A model generated the notes under the pieces. The model was given only the letters and a program-made list of their open reading frames with translations, did not search any database and was not told the DNA's origin. The translations under genes were made by a program, and so were the position numbers. Positions 25,205 to 35,060 of a DNA stretch of 64,000 nucleotides are shown here, one piece after another; the first letter of the stretch is position 1; every line of letters starts with the position of its first letter. This stretch comes from Mucilaginibacter kameinonensis. GTDB lineage: Bacteria; Bacteroidota; Bacteroidia; Sphingobacteriales; Sphingobacteriaceae. The stretch is from assembly GCF_003675385.1 (NCBI RefSeq), contig NZ_RCWZ01000003.1, positions 434,001 to 498,000 of the forward strand, given 5' to 3'.

Positions 25205-27694
25205 TCAATACGGATCAACATCGGGTTGTACGATACTTCCCGTGCTAAGCTTGGTTGTATAATATTGAGTAATTATATCCCGTAATACAGATTTCGCTTT
25301 TATGATAGAGATCCCGTCCTTCTCAAACTTGAGCATAATGCTTTTAATGTAGTAATTGCGGATCCTGCTGATAAGCGGCTGCTCCGGCCCTATCACACGT
25401 TCGCCGAAATGCTCACGGAGGCGTGCGCCCAGGTATTCGGCCTGGTTATAAAGTATATCCGGGTTTTTGTGTTTGATATCCAGGTTAATAATGCGGTAGA
25501 ATGGCGGGTATTTGAAGCTTTTCCGCTCTTCCATCTCCGTAAAATAAAGATCGGTATAGTTATTATCAATTACCTGCTTCAATACCCGGTGGTAAATATC
25601 ATAGGTTTGCACCACCACTTTACCCTGCTTCCCACGACGGCCTGCCCTGCCGCTTACCTGCGCAAGTAACTGGAAACCACGTTCATTGGCCCTGTAATCG
25701 GGAAACTTCAGCAAGCTATCAGCATTGACGATGCCGATGAGCGTTACGTCCGAAAAGTCGAGCCCCTTGGCTACCATCTGGGTGCCCACCAATATATCTA
25801 TCTTTTTTTCCTCCAGATCATTGAGGATGGTTTGCAGGGAGTTTCTTGAGCGGGTAGTATCCAAATCCATACGGGCAATCCGGGCTTCGGGTAATAAAAC
25901 GCTAAGCTCATCTTCAATTTTTTCGGTACCGAAACCTTTGTACTCTAAATGGGTAGAGCCACAAGCCGGGCAAATAGATGGTGTATCTTCCTTGTACCCG
26001 CAATAATGACAATGCAGCTTGCCACTGCTTTTATGGTAAGTAAGACTTACATCGCAGTTGATACATTTTGGTGTATAGGCGCAAACTTTACACATTAGGA
26101 TGGGTGCATAGCCGCGCCGATTTTGGAACAGAATCACCTGCTCTTTATTCTCAAGCGCCTGCTTTATACCGTCCATCAATACACTGGTAAAGTGCGACTG
26201 GATGGTTTTTTGTTTAGTTTCGTACGCAATGCTTACCACCTGCACGTCAGGCAGTTCAACACCACCAAAACGCTCGGTTAGTTCGGCAAATCCATATTTA
26301 TGTGTACGCGCATTGTAATAGCTTTCAAACGATGGCGTAGCCGACCCCAAAAGCACTTTACCCTGGTGCATATTAGCTAAAAATATAGCGGCATCACGTG
26401 CATTATAGCGGGGGGCGGGATCAAATTGTTTATAGGAAGTTTCATGCTCCTCATCAACAATGATCAGGCCCAGATCTGCAAAAGGCAAAAACACCGACGA
26501 ACGTGCGCCAAGTACAATTTTATATTCGCCGCTTAAAACTTTCTGCCAAACCTCTACGCGTTCATTATCATTAAAGCGTGAATGGTACACACCTATATCG
26601 GCACCAAAATACATCCGTAATCGCTCAATAATATGGGTTGTGAGTGCTATTTCCGGTAACAGGTAAAGCACCTGCTTACCATTATGGATCATCTCCTCTA
26701 TCAGCCTCACATATAATTGGGTTTTGCCAGATGAGGTGACACCATGCAACAGCGTAACATCCTTTTCCTTAAACTGCTCGCGGATGCTTTGCAGTACAGC
26801 AGTTTGCTGCTCACTTAATTCAAAACTGTCACCGGCTTCGTCCTCTTCTTCGAAATGCAGACGGCTGACACTTCTATCTTCCGAAATAAAGATCTCTTTT
26901 TCAATAAGAGATTTAATGCTCGACTCCCCTGCCCCGCTTTCTTCAATGAGCTCGTTTTTGGTGATATTTTTTTGATGACGGGACAATTTAATATAGGCCA
27001 GTAAAGCATCGGCCTGTTTTGGCGCGCGTTTTTCCAGTATTGGGAACAACTCACGTAAATTATCCTGGTTACTATAAACCGGGTTCAGCGTAATGAAAGT
27101 CCGCCTGCGGGGCTTGTAACGCTCACTTACTTCTTCTGATATGTTGATGATGTTCTTTTCAAACATCATTTTCAATATAGGCATTACGGTTTTTTGGCCC
27201 AGCAGCTTAGTAATATCGCTAATGGTAAGCTCAGGCTGAATTTCAAGGGCCTCAACAATTAAAAATTCTTTATCGTGAAGCGTAGCCTTATCTATCTCAT
27301 ATTCGCGATTAAGTACTATACGGGTTTCGCTGGCCAGTTTCAAAGCAGCCGGCAATGCCGCGTTCATCACCTCCCCTATATTACACATGTAATAATCTGC
27401 CAGCCATTGCCAAAACTCAAGCTGTTTAGGGGTTACAACAGGGCGGTCGTCCAGTATCTCGATGATATACTTGGCCTCATACTTTTCCGGGGCGAGTTTG
27501 CCTATTTCCTTAACAATAGCTGTATAAAGCTTGCTTTTACCAAACTGTACCACCACCCTTTTGCCTATGGCAATAGCGTTATTTTGATCATAAGGAACCC
27601 GGTAAGTGTAGTTTTTTGAAATAGCCAGGGGCAAAATCACTTCAGCAAAAAGTGTTTCACGATCGGTATGTTCAATTTCGGCAAGCTCTAACAT
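25205..27694 (-). CDS. priA: Primosomal protein N' (replication restart helicase PriA)
   Basis: A 3'-5' superfamily 2 helicase that reloads the replisome at collapsed forks. The 829-aa protein has the N-terminal 3'-DNA-binding domain, Walker A GVTSSGKTQ (318-326) and DEEH (414-417). The zinc-binding insert has cysteine pairs at 535/538, 544/547, 562/565 and 575/578. The C-terminal helicase motifs include QVSGRAGR. All key residues are present. The start MLELAEIEHTDRET places the conserved FAEVILPLAI near residue 16. Downstream is a palindrome; upstream lies the small DUF423 gene, 5 bases away. Confidence 0.96.
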   Translation of the reverse strand: MLELAEIEHTDRETLFAEVILPLAISKNYTYRVPYDQNNAIAIGKRVVVQFGKSKLYTAIVKEIGKLAPEKYEAKYIIEILDDRPVVTPKQLEFWQWLADYYMCNIGEVMNAALPAALKLASETRIVLNREYEIDKATLHDKEFLIVEALEIQPELTISDITKLLGQKTVMPILKMMFEKNIINISEEVSERYKPRRRTFITLNPVYSNQDNLRELFPILEKRAPKQADALLAYIKLSRHQKNITKNELIEESGAGESSIKSLIEKEIFISEDRSVSRLHFEEEDEAGDSFELSEQQTAVLQSIREQFKEKDVTLLHGVTSSGKTQLYVRLIEEMIHNGKQVLYLLPEIALTTHIIERLRMYFGADIGVYHSRFNDNERVEVWQKVLSGEYKIVLGARSSVFLPFADLGLIIVDEEHETSYKQFDPAPRYNARDAAIFLANMHQGKVLLGSATPSFESYYNARTHKYGFAELTERFGGVELPDVQVVSIAYETKQKTIQSHFTSVLMDGIKQALENKEQVILFQNRRGYAPILMCKVCAYTPKCINCDVSLTYHKSSGKLHCHYCGYKEDTPSICPACGSTHLEYKGFGTEKIEDELSVLLPEARIARMDLDTTRSRNSLQTILNDLEEKKIDILVGTQMVAKGLDFSDVTLIGIVNADSLLKFPDYRANERGFQLLAQVSGRAGRRGKQGKVVVQTYDIYHRVLKQVIDNNYTDLYFTEMEERKSFKYPPFYRIINLDIKHKNPDILYNQAEYLGARLREHFGERVIGPEQPLISRIRNYYIKSIMLKFEKDGISIIKAKSVLRDIITQYYTTKLSTGSIVQPDVDPY

Positions 27695-27699
27695 GTTTA

Positions 27700-28089
27700 T
27701 TATTTGTTGCGGATAGCAGCCAGCGCCAACATAAGCCAGCCTAAAATGAACAATAAACCGCCAATAGGTGTAATTGGGCCCATGTATACCAGCCAGTTCC
27801 AGCCCAGCAAATCACGGCAGGAAAGCAGGTATAACGAACCCGAAAAAAGGATAATACCAAAAGTAAAAAGGTAATGTGCGACAGATATTAAACCGCCATC
27901 CCTTTTACCTGCAAACGCAGCCAGAAACAGCAAAGCAAATACGTGATAGAAATTGTATTGAACCGCAGTATGCCAAACCTCAAGTTGTGAAGGTGTTAAA
28001 ACAGCTTTTAATCCATGTGCACCAAAAGCGCCGGTTATAACGGCCAGCATACCCAAAAACGAAGCAGTAATAATTATTTGTTTGTTCAT
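27700..28089 (-). CDS. DUF423 family membrane protein
   Basis: A 129-aa protein with four predicted membrane helices, of the YgdD/DUF423 family. Family marks are ITGAFGAHGLKA near residue 17 and the G-P-I-T-P-I-G-G segment near the last helix. I choose the ATG at 28089 (MNKQIIITASF) because the further nine upstream residues (from 28116) are not family-like. It precedes priA by 5 bases and may share its transcript. The function of the family is not established. Confidence 0.88.
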   Translation of the reverse strand: MNKQIIITASFLGMLAVITGAFGAHGLKAVLTPSQLEVWHTAVQYNFYHVFALLFLAAFAGKRDGGLISVAHYLFTFGIILFSGSLYLLSCRDLLGWNWLVYMGPITPIGGLLFILGWLMLALAAIRNK

Positions 28090-28152
28090 GCAGATATAAA
28101 AAGCTAAGTTAACCAATTGAAAGTATTACTTTAACGCCGTGGGGTAAAATTC

Positions 28153-28160
28153 TATATTTG
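28153..28160 (+). promoter_or_regulatory. -7 box upstream of the 529-aa membrane-anchored protein
   Basis: TATATTTG matches the Bacteroidota -7 consensus and stands 15 bases before the ATG at 28176. A TTTA about 19 nt upstream (28130-28133) may serve as -33. Confidence 0.5.
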
Positions 28161-28175
28161 CTGCACACCCCTGCT

Positions 28176-29765
28176 ATGAAACGACTGATAGTAACCACTA
28201 TATTTTTAATTATAGCTACCGTGCTTGTAACGGTATTATATTTTAAAAATTTGAGTCCGCCGGGAGTGCGTACCGGGCAGGTTATGCACGCTATACCTGA
28301 TAATGCCGTAGCCGTATTTGAGTTTAACAATGAAAAGGGTTTCTATGAAATTTTCGCCGGCAACCAACTTCTAAATGCTTTTGTAGGCCACGAAAAACTG
28401 CAGGAACTTGATACCTTGCGCAAAATATTAGTTGCTGCTCCCCCGTTGAACCAGTTTTTTAACGGCCAAAACATGTTCATTTCGCTACACCCAGCCAATA
28501 ATGATGATGTTAACTTATTAGTGACCATATCAGCTTCAAAAAACTTTTCGCCGGCGTTATTTAATAACTTAAACAGCTCCACAAAAAATGCGCTGCAGGT
28601 ATCCCCAATGCAGATAGCAGGCAGCCAGGGTTTTAATATTTTCCTGAAAACAATCGATAAACATTTTTATATCATCCAGAGGGGAGATAATATTTTTTCG
28701 GGAAGCTTTTCAAAAGACCTTATTGATCATAGCGCCATTTATCAACAGGACAAAGGTCACAACAACTTTGTACCACTCCCCGAGCAGCAAAACGCAAACT
28801 CGCTTGCTAACCTTTATATTAATTACAATCAGCTTAACCCGCTTTTTGATCAGCTGTTCGCGAATAAAACCACAGACATTTTCAAGAGCTTCAGATTACT
28901 GCCCGCCTATGCCGCGTTAAACTTAAATTATAAAAGTGATGCGTTGATGTTCAACGGGTTTACTACAAAGCAAAATAATGCTACCAGTTATTTGAACATC
29001 TTTTCGGCACAGCAACCGGTAGAAAACCATTTGAAAGATATATTCCCGGCAACAACAGCTTACAGCACAAGCTTCGCTGTTTCGGATTCCAAAAAATTTG
29101 AGGCCGATCTTTCAGAATGGCATGAGAAGGCTGGAGTAAGCAAAGAAAAAAACGAACTGCTGAATAAAGTAAAATCAGAAGCGGGCTTATTTATAAAACC
29201 AGAGTTTGAAAAATTGCTCGGCAATGAATTCGCGATAGTGACTACACGCTATTTCGAAAAGTTTGCTATTATTTCGGTTAAAGATGGTTCAAAGCTTTTT
29301 CCGTTGATGATGAATATCAGCAATATGGTTACCGATAAAGTTGGCCAGTTTAATTATGACAAGCTACCGTTCTTTTTATTGGGCGACGCGTTCAGCGTGT
29401 TCAGGAAACCTTACTTCATGATTATTGATAACTACCTTATACTTTCCACATCAGTATCGGAACTGGAGAGTTACAGCGACACCTATTTTAACCGCAAGTT
29501 CATCGGCAAAACGGATCAGTACACACAATTTGATAATTTACTGGCCGAAAGAAGCAATATAGCGTTCTTTGTCAACTTTAAAAACATGCAACCAGTATTA
29601 AAACGCGACTTGAAAAAGCCGTTTTATGATGCTTTTGAAAACAACAATCCCGGTTGGAAAGACTACTATGGCGCGGCTTTCCAGCTCACTGCATCTGATA
29701 AGAACTTTTACACTAATTTTTGTATGCGCTTAAATGTCCCTGATACAAGTGCAGTAAAAAATTAA
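28176..29765 (+). CDS. Membrane-anchored protein of unknown function (529 aa)
   Basis: I do not recognise this protein beyond its being Bacteroidota-like. An N-terminal membrane helix (about 5-25, MKRLIVTTIFLIIATVLV) is followed by a large extracytoplasmic domain without cysteines, signature catalytic residues or repeats that I can see. The layout resembles DUF3352-type proteins, but I cannot confirm it. The start is set at 28176, directly downstream of a consensus -7 box; a TTG at 28158 would add six residues and would overlap that box. It is divergent from DUF423/priA and probably monocistronic. Confidence 0.7.
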   Translation: MKRLIVTTIFLIIATVLVTVLYFKNLSPPGVRTGQVMHAIPDNAVAVFEFNNEKGFYEIFAGNQLLNAFVGHEKLQELDTLRKILVAAPPLNQFFNGQNMFISLHPANNDDVNLLVTISASKNFSPALFNNLNSSTKNALQVSPMQIAGSQGFNIFLKTIDKHFYIIQRGDNIFSGSFSKDLIDHSAIYQQDKGHNNFVPLPEQQNANSLANLYINYNQLNPLFDQLFANKTTDIFKSFRLLPAYAALNLNYKSDALMFNGFTTKQNNATSYLNIFSAQQPVENHLKDIFPATTAYSTSFAVSDSKKFEADLSEWHEKAGVSKEKNELLNKVKSEAGLFIKPEFEKLLGNEFAIVTTRYFEKFAIISVKDGSKLFPLMMNISNMVTDKVGQFNYDKLPFFLLGDAFSVFRKPYFMIIDNYLILSTSVSELESYSDTYFNRKFIGKTDQYTQFDNLLAERSNIAFFVNFKNMQPVLKRDLKKPFYDAFENNNPGWKDYYGAAFQLTASDKNFYTNFCMRLNVPDTSAVKN

Positions 29766-29902
29766 TTTTATCAGGGGTTTACACAACAATACCCAATCAT
29801 TTTCGTAAAAGAAATACAAATTCAAACTTGTAATAAATTTTACCGGCAATCAACTTTGAACTATCTTTAAGAAAATTCAAAGTAAAGGTATGAGCTATAA
29901 TT

Positions 29903-31354
29903 ATGAATAAGATCTTTACTATTCTCTTTTTAACACTTTGTTCTTTATCCGTATCGGCTCAACAGTTTTCGCAATACAATACGGGCACGCTCTACGATTC
30001 TTTTGAAAACCCGTCACAAAGGTCTTTCATTCCCGATTCGAGCAGAGCGGTAGCTTTCAATTTTTTCGTTCCCAATTTCGACGCTAACTTATTTTTAACC
30101 GGCAACATACAACGCCCACTTAAAACCCGTGCGTTTGGAAATCCTCCATACTATAATACCTCATCATTAAAAATTGGAAGGAATGCCTTAAACCATTTTA
30201 ATGCTAACGGCAACGCTTACTTAATAATGCTTAAGCTTTTTACCAGCCTGAACGGTAACGTGGAAATGGGTTTTTCGTTCCAATCAAGGCTGGAAAGCAA
30301 GGGGCTGGCGACAGACGAGTCAGTAGCCTTTCTTGACGGACCATCAAATTTTGCATACAACAATTACGATAACATCTTTAACAATCATTACAAGATACAA
30401 ATGTATGATCAGTTAAGTTACACCTACCGCGAACAGATTAACAAACAATTATCAATTGGCTTTAAGCTAAGTTATCTTTCGGGTGTTCAGTATGATAAGA
30501 TTGATGTGAATGAATCCAGCCTGCAAATTAACCGCGACCTGGTAGATCCGAGCAATGACAATGCAGATGTTCACATGCAGGGACGATTTTACAGGAGTTA
30601 CGTACCCGGGCGCTTAGATAGCCGTGATTTTTTACCTACATTACGTAATCCGGGGGCTTCGATATCCATGGGTGCTACTTACCGTACAGAAGATGGCGTG
30701 CTTATACAAGGTAACATCAAAGACCTTGGTTTTATTCACTGGAATAAACGCTCAACCATTACTGATTTTAACAATACCACTAATATAACCGATATCACAT
30801 CCGAACACCGCGAAGAGAATATTTATAATGCGGTTTATGACCTGGTAAGTGGCAACGGCAATGTTACGTCCTTCAGCACCAAAACCAACGCCAAGGCCGA
30901 GTTAAGCGTATCCAAAAGTTACTGGCTTGATGATGAAAAAACATTCAGATATTTTCCAACTGTTGTAGCCCAAAAAGAGTTTTTTGATACCGGCTTTACC
31001 GGAGCATTGGTTAACTCAGTACAAAAAAACAACCTGATTGCTACTTTATCAGCCACTTATGATGATTATAAATTCTTTAATCTCGGGGCGCAAATCATGG
31101 TAAAATCAGCTAATGCGGAGTTCTTCGTAGGTTCTGAACGCTTGTTAAACACAGGGCGGTTTGCATTCGCGGCTTTAGGTAATAATCCACAGATAAATCG
31201 CATTGGTAACTATACCGGCGCGGATATTTTCCTGGGTTTTTCACTTAAAATTGGGCGCGTAATTGAACATCCTATGAACTCCAGCTACATCCCAATGGGC
31301 GAAAAAGGCTTCTTCGGTCGTTTGTTTGGCCGAATCTTTAAAACCAATAATTAA
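29903..31354 (+). CDS. DUF5723 family outer-membrane-type protein
   Basis: A 483-aa exported protein. The signal peptide ends near SVSAQQFS (residue 20). The start of the mature protein, QFSQYNTGTLYDSFENP, is typical of DUF5723 proteins in Bacteroidota. The remainder has alternating, aromatic beta-strand-like segments and an outer-membrane beta-barrel is likely. Function is unknown. Its stop overlaps the convergent tsaB stop by 4 bases. The upstream region has a possible -7 element, TATCTTTA, near 29863. Confidence 0.82.
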   Translation: MNKIFTILFLTLCSLSVSAQQFSQYNTGTLYDSFENPSQRSFIPDSSRAVAFNFFVPNFDANLFLTGNIQRPLKTRAFGNPPYYNTSSLKIGRNALNHFNANGNAYLIMLKLFTSLNGNVEMGFSFQSRLESKGLATDESVAFLDGPSNFAYNNYDNIFNNHYKIQMYDQLSYTYREQINKQLSIGFKLSYLSGVQYDKIDVNESSLQINRDLVDPSNDNADVHMQGRFYRSYVPGRLDSRDFLPTLRNPGASISMGATYRTEDGVLIQGNIKDLGFIHWNKRSTITDFNNTTNITDITSEHREENIYNAVYDLVSGNGNVTSFSTKTNAKAELSVSKSYWLDDEKTFRYFPTVVAQKEFFDTGFTGALVNSVQKNNLIATLSATYDDYKFFNLGAQIMVKSANAEFFVGSERLLNTGRFAFAALGNNPQINRIGNYTGADIFLGFSLKIGRVIEHPMNSSYIPMGEKGFFGRLFGRIFKTNN

Positions 31355-32043
31355 AGGGCCTTTTTTCCGGCTATAAAATCTTTGAGGTAGTAGGGCTCAT
31401 AATAAGCCACATCTTCAAAAACACTATCTGCAAACTTTTGAGCCGCTTTTTGGGTAAGATAGGTTGCAGAGTTTACAAAATCATCCAAAAATTTTGCATT
31501 AGGATTATGGCTTAAAACGCTCTTGCATTTTTCGGCGCCATCACCAAAAAAGATGATCTTTTTGTCTTTTAAATAATCGGCAAAGCTATTTTCGTCAATA
31601 ATATCAGCGGCGGTTTCACGCACCCTATTTCCTTCACTATCAAACAGGGCGGTGTAAACTTCCATGCGCCTTGCATCAATCATGGGGCACAACAATGTGT
31701 TTTCGTCTTCAAAAAACCCAGGATTATCAATAACACCAAAGGCCATAGCCTCCAGGGTTTCGATAGCGATCAATGGTTTATCAAGGGCAAAACACAGTCC
31801 CTTAGCGGTTGATACACCTATCCGCAAGCCTGTATATGAACCGGGGCCACTGCTTACCGCAATAGCATCAAGATCATTATATTGTATCCCCGAGTTATTC
31901 AGCAACTCATCAATATATAAAGTAATAACCTCCGCATGGATATTACGGGCGTTTATTTCTTTAAAATCCAAAACCTCGCCATAACGGGCAAGGGCTACCG
32001 AACAAGATGTTGTTGCTGTTTCTATTTGAAGTATCAGGCTCAT
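31351..32043 (-). CDS. tsaB: tRNA threonylcarbamoyladenosine biosynthesis protein TsaB
   Basis: A 230-aa ASKHA-fold protein that partners TsaD in making the t6A37 modification of ANN-decoding tRNAs. The N terminus MSLILQIETATTSCSVALA and the segment SSGPGSYTGLRIG (about 63-75) are diagnostic. It is last in the rpmH-rnpA-yidD-tsaB cluster, 9 bases after yidD. It converges with the DUF5723 gene and overlaps it by 4 bases. Confidence 0.94.
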   Translation of the reverse strand: MSLILQIETATTSCSVALARYGEVLDFKEINARNIHAEVITLYIDELLNNSGIQYNDLDAIAVSSGPGSYTGLRIGVSTAKGLCFALDKPLIAIETLEAMAFGVIDNPGFFEDENTLLCPMIDARRMEVYTALFDSEGNRVRETAADIIDENSFADYLKDKKIIFFGDGAEKCKSVLSHNPNAKFLDDFVNSATYLTQKAAQKFADSVFEDVAYYEPYYLKDFIAGKKAL

Positions 32044-32052
32044 ATTACAAAT

Positions 32053-32295
32053 TTAAGGCACAGGATCATGCCCATGACCGCCCCATGGGTTACAACTGGC
32101 AATACGTTTAATGGTTAACCAGCCGCCTTTAAAAGCACCATGCTTTTTGATAGCTTCTACACCATATTGTGAACAGGTGGGTGTATACCGGCATGAAGCG
32201 GCTGAAAGCGGCGATATGAAATATTGGTAAAATTTAATCAGGATGATGAAGAGCCCCCCGACTATTGCTTTTAAAAATCTGACAATTGCTCCCAT
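32053..32295 (-). CDS. yidD: Membrane protein insertion efficiency factor YidD
   Basis: An 80-aa small protein with an N-terminal amphipathic or membrane segment and the conserved SCRYTPTCSQYGVEAIKKHG (33-52), followed by the R-I-x-x-C-N-P-W-G-G-H-G segment. It helps YidC insert inner-membrane proteins. It follows rnpA by 12 bases; the rpmH-rnpA-yidD order is widely conserved. Confidence 0.95.
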   Translation of the reverse strand: MGAIVRFLKAIVGGLFIILIKFYQYFISPLSAASCRYTPTCSQYGVEAIKKHGAFKGGWLTIKRIASCNPWGGHGHDPVP

Positions 32296-32307
32296 AGGCT
32301 TTTCATA

Positions 32308-32721
32308 TTAATTGGCCGCGACCGGTATAGCAGCAGCTAATTCATTACTAAGCTGGGCAAGCAGCTTCAGCATTTTTTTTTCGATGAAAAGGAATGGTTC
32401 AACTTCTTTTCCCACATATCCTACCGAAACAATTATTCTTTTATCCGTTTGTTGCAGAATATCATAAAGATGCTGTTGTTTATGCAACCTGTAGGCCTCC
32501 CGCATTAGTCTTTTCACTAAGTTACGGTCGACAGCGTGCTTATAACGCTTTTTGGGTACAGAAAAAAGAATTTGTGCAGGATAAAGCTGAGGCTCAGGAT
32601 TAACAAGCCAGGAAACACGGAAGGGATAACATAAAAAAGAAGAACCACTATGAAAAAGCTTATCAATAAGCCTTTTGTTACATAACCGTTCTTCTTTTTT
32701 AAAAGTATACATAGTTGCCAT
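32308..32721 (-). CDS. rnpA: Ribonuclease P protein component
   Basis: The protein subunit of RNase P, which matures the 5' ends of tRNAs. 137 aa, with the RNR-type RNA-binding motif DRNLVKRLMREAYR (near 74-87) and the family start TFKKEERLCNK. The ATG at 32712 (MYTFKKEERL) is an equally good start, three residues shorter. Between rpmH and rnpA is a CCCTTA/TAAGGG hairpin (32760-32775), plus GAACCG/CGGTTC (32726-32755), possible attenuation or processing sites. Confidence 0.95.
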   Translation of the reverse strand: MATMYTFKKEERLCNKRLIDKLFHSGSSFLCYPFRVSWLVNPEPQLYPAQILFSVPKKRYKHAVDRNLVKRLMREAYRLHKQQHLYDILQQTDKRIIVSVGYVGKEVEPFLFIEKKMLKLLAQLSNELAAAIPVAAN

Positions 32722-32789
32722 TTTTGAACCGAAGGATAAAGCAGATAAGCGGTTCCAAACCCTTATAAATAAGGGCAGGGCAACCTCAA

Positions 32790-32948
32790 TTATGCTTTGT
32801 GCCTGCCTTCGTCAGAAACAGTTAATCTTTTTCTGCCTTTAGCTCTTCTGGCTGCTAATACTCTCCTACCGTTAGCAGTTGACATGCGTTCACGGAAACC
32901 GTGTTTATTTCTTCTTTTTCTTTGAGAAGGCTGAAACGTTCTTTTCAT
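32790..32948 (-). CDS. rpmH: 50S ribosomal protein L34
   Basis: A 52-aa, strongly basic protein with the invariant start MKRTFQPSQRKRRNKHGFRE and the motif RVLAARRAKGRKRL, so it is L34 of the large ribosomal subunit. It is the first gene of the rpmH-rnpA-yidD-tsaB cluster. A perfect Bacteroidota promoter lies 41-71 bases upstream of its start. dnaA, often next to rpmH in other bacteria, is not here, as is usual in Bacteroidota. Confidence 0.97.
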   Translation of the reverse strand: MKRTFQPSQRKRRNKHGFRERMSTANGRRVLAARRAKGRKRLTVSDEGRHKA

Positions 32949-32988
32949 GGCTATATTTTATTCTATTCGTCTTTTTTAAACAAGAGCG

Positions 32989-33019
32989 CAAATGTAGTTA
33001 TTTTATTCAATAGTTCAAA
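32989..33019 (-). promoter_or_regulatory. Consensus Bacteroidota promoter of rpmH
   Basis: On the minus strand TTTG (33019-33016) is followed by exactly 19 bases and then TACATTTG (32996-32989), matching TTTG-N19-TAnnTTTG perfectly. Transcription should start near 32982, giving a leader of about 34 bases to the rpmH ATG. Confidence 0.8.
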
Positions 33020-33142
33020 TACTATTTTTCTTATTTATAATAAAATACATACAACTGCTCAATAGCAGCAAATTAGGTGTTTTTTATTGAGAATAACTAA
33101 TTGATCTGCTATGTTTTTGATTGCTTACAATCATAAGGGTAA

Positions 33143-33192
33143 ATAAAAATCCCGGAACGGGCATCTAATGAATTACTTTCCGGGATTTTTAT
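33143..33192. terminator. Strong terminator downstream of the ankyrin gene
   Basis: Perfect 15-bp inverted repeat, ATAAAAATCCCGGAA at 33143-33157 against 33178-33192, with T runs on both strands. It stands about 43 bases past the ankyrin stop codon on the minus strand and is probably its terminator. The rest of 32949-33234 holds only the rpmH promoter. Confidence 0.75.
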
Positions 33193-33234
33193 TCTTTTAC
33201 AGATCCCCCGCACTAACAGGGCCTCTGTTTGTAT

Positions 33235-33810
33235 TTATTGAAAAGGGATGGCGTATGATCCGGTATTTTTCAGGCTGGCGGTAACCGGGGTAGTATTGTT
33301 TAGCAATGATACCATCTCAGCTTTGCCGGCATCCTTAGCATAGTCAGCCGCGGTTTTATTTTGTTTATCCTTGATTTTGGCATTTGCACCGTGTTCGAGC
33401 AGGCTTTTTACTATACCGGCATTACCTTCATTAACCGCTAACATTAAGGCAGTAGCACCATTGCCGTTACGGGTATTGATATTAGGATAGTAATGCAACA
33501 ACTGATCAATAATTTCGGTGTTGCCGTTTTTACCAGCAAGCATTAAAGCGGTGTTACCCTCTTTGTCTTTATAATCTACTTTAACATCGGCCTGCAGTAT
33601 CAGGTTAACTATTCTGCTTTGGTTATTTTTAACTGCAACGATCAACGGGCTATCGCCATTTTCGTCTTTCACATTTACATTAGCACTCTTGTTCAGCAAA
33701 AATTTAACCCCGGGGATATCATTGGTCTGGATAGCTGTAAAAATGTTTTGAGCGAAGATTGGCAACGAACACACGAGCATCAGGCACAACAGGGTAAGTT
33801 TCTTTTTCAT
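33235..33810 (-). CDS. Secreted ankyrin-repeat protein
   Basis: A 191-aa protein with a signal peptide (about 1-20, ending near PIFAQN). Four to five ankyrin repeats follow, seen as repeated DxxGxTALMxAxxxGN and similar units (for example KEGNTALMLAGKNGN and GNGATALMLAVNEGN). Ankyrin repeats mediate protein-protein contacts; in the periplasm the partner is unknown. The C-terminal tail (NNTTPVTASLKNTGSYAIPFQ) is outside the repeats. It has its own terminator and stands alone. Confidence 0.85.
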   Translation of the reverse strand: MKKKLTLLCLMLVCSLPIFAQNIFTAIQTNDIPGVKFLLNKSANVNVKDENGDSPLIVAVKNNQSRIVNLILQADVKVDYKDKEGNTALMLAGKNGNTEIIDQLLHYYPNINTRNGNGATALMLAVNEGNAGIVKSLLEHGANAKIKDKQNKTAADYAKDAGKAEMVSLLNNTTPVTASLKNTGSYAIPFQ

Positions 33811-34181
33811 TAATAATCAATCGTTTAGTGGCCGAAGCCGGTTAATAAATTATCGCAATTAACGAAAAAAACATTACCATGATTTTAACCGCAAGGACCC
33901 GATTGGGACAAACCATCCATTAAGAAAAACAGAGATTTTCCTAGCATTTAAATTTATAATATCATAATTTTCAGAAAAAATGAACGGAATGAACTAAAAC
34001 AAACAATGGATAATTACCATGGATAAACAACCAGTTAAAGCGCGTGTTAATTATTAGTTTATCATCGCAAATCTTTAAAGAATATTAGCTGACATTCCCG
34101 TGACATTTTCCATTAAAAAACCTTAAACAAAACAGCTCTAAAGCATTAACAAAGTGTAAATTCAGCGCTTTATTTTAACAA
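33811..34181. other. Gene-free AT-rich divergent intergenic region
   Basis: About 370 bases between the divergent ankyrin and ChaN genes. It is AT-rich. I see no ORF, hairpin of note, RNA gene or consensus promoter, though promoters for both genes must lie here. Confidence 0.5.
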
Positions 34182-35060
34182 ATGAAATTCATCCTATCTA
34201 TACTATTAGCATTCTTATCGACAGTGGCCTTAGCACAGGAGTTGCCTGCAAGCCATTATAAAATATATAGTGTATCTGCTCAGAAACTTATCACACCTGA
34301 TGATATTATTAACGACATGACCAATGCCGATGTCATTTTCTTTGGAGAAGAGCACAACGACTCAACAGCCCATTATCTTGAATTTAGTTTGTTTAAAAAA
34401 CTCGCTGAGAAATATCCGCAGAAAACGGCACTATCCATGGAGATGTTTCAAACCGATTGCCAGTTGGTATTAAACGAATATCTTGCAGGGTTCATCCGCG
34501 AAAAAAACCTGATCACCGATGCACGTACCTGGCCAAACTATAAGGATTACAAACCACTGATTGAACTGGCTAAAACCAATCACCTCCCTGTAATAGCTGC
34601 CAACGCCCCTACCCGCTATACCAATATGGTTACACGCGGCGGACTTGATATTTTAAAACAGCTTGACGCCCAGGCTAAAGGTTACCTCGCTCCCTTACCT
34701 ATTGATACCGCTACAGGGGCCTACTATGATAAGTTTGCGAAAATTATGGGAGGTCACGCGTCGATGCCGGGTATGCAGATCTATCAATCGCAAAATTTAT
34801 GGGATGCCACGATGGGCTGGTCAATAGCGAAATTTTTAAAAAGTCATCCGGGATTTAAAATACTGCAACTAAACGGAGGCTTTCATAGCGAAGAGAAATT
34901 GGGCGCAGTAGCCCAATTAAAAAGATATGCGCCCAAGGCACATATACTTAATATAGCCGCGTATGCCGATGACAATTTCGACAACCCCGACTGGAGTAAA
35001 TTTGCAGGCATGGCCGACTATATTATCCTAACCAACCCGAAATTGCCGAAAACTTTCTAA
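34182..35060 (+). CDS. ChaN-family lipoprotein-like protein
   Basis: A 292-aa exported protein with a signal peptide (about 1-18, ending near ALAQE) but no cysteine at the cleavage site, so probably not a lipoprotein here. The family motifs are DVIFFGEEHND (near 49-59), HYLEFSLF and SMEMFQTDCQ, and a late LNGGFHSEEKLG. ChaN of Campylobacter binds haem, and the family is linked to iron use; the TIKI/EreA-like fold with Glu-His motifs suggests a metal site. It ends just before palindrome C. Confidence 0.85.
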   Translation: MKFILSILLAFLSTVALAQELPASHYKIYSVSAQKLITPDDIINDMTNADVIFFGEEHNDSTAHYLEFSLFKKLAEKYPQKTALSMEMFQTDCQLVLNEYLAGFIREKNLITDARTWPNYKDYKPLIELAKTNHLPVIAANAPTRYTNMVTRGGLDILKQLDAQAKGYLAPLPIDTATGAYYDKFAKIMGGHASMPGMQIYQSQNLWDATMGWSIAKFLKSHPGFKILQLNGGFHSEEKLGAVAQLKRYAPKAHILNIAAYADDNFDNPDWSKFAGMADYIILTNPKLPKTF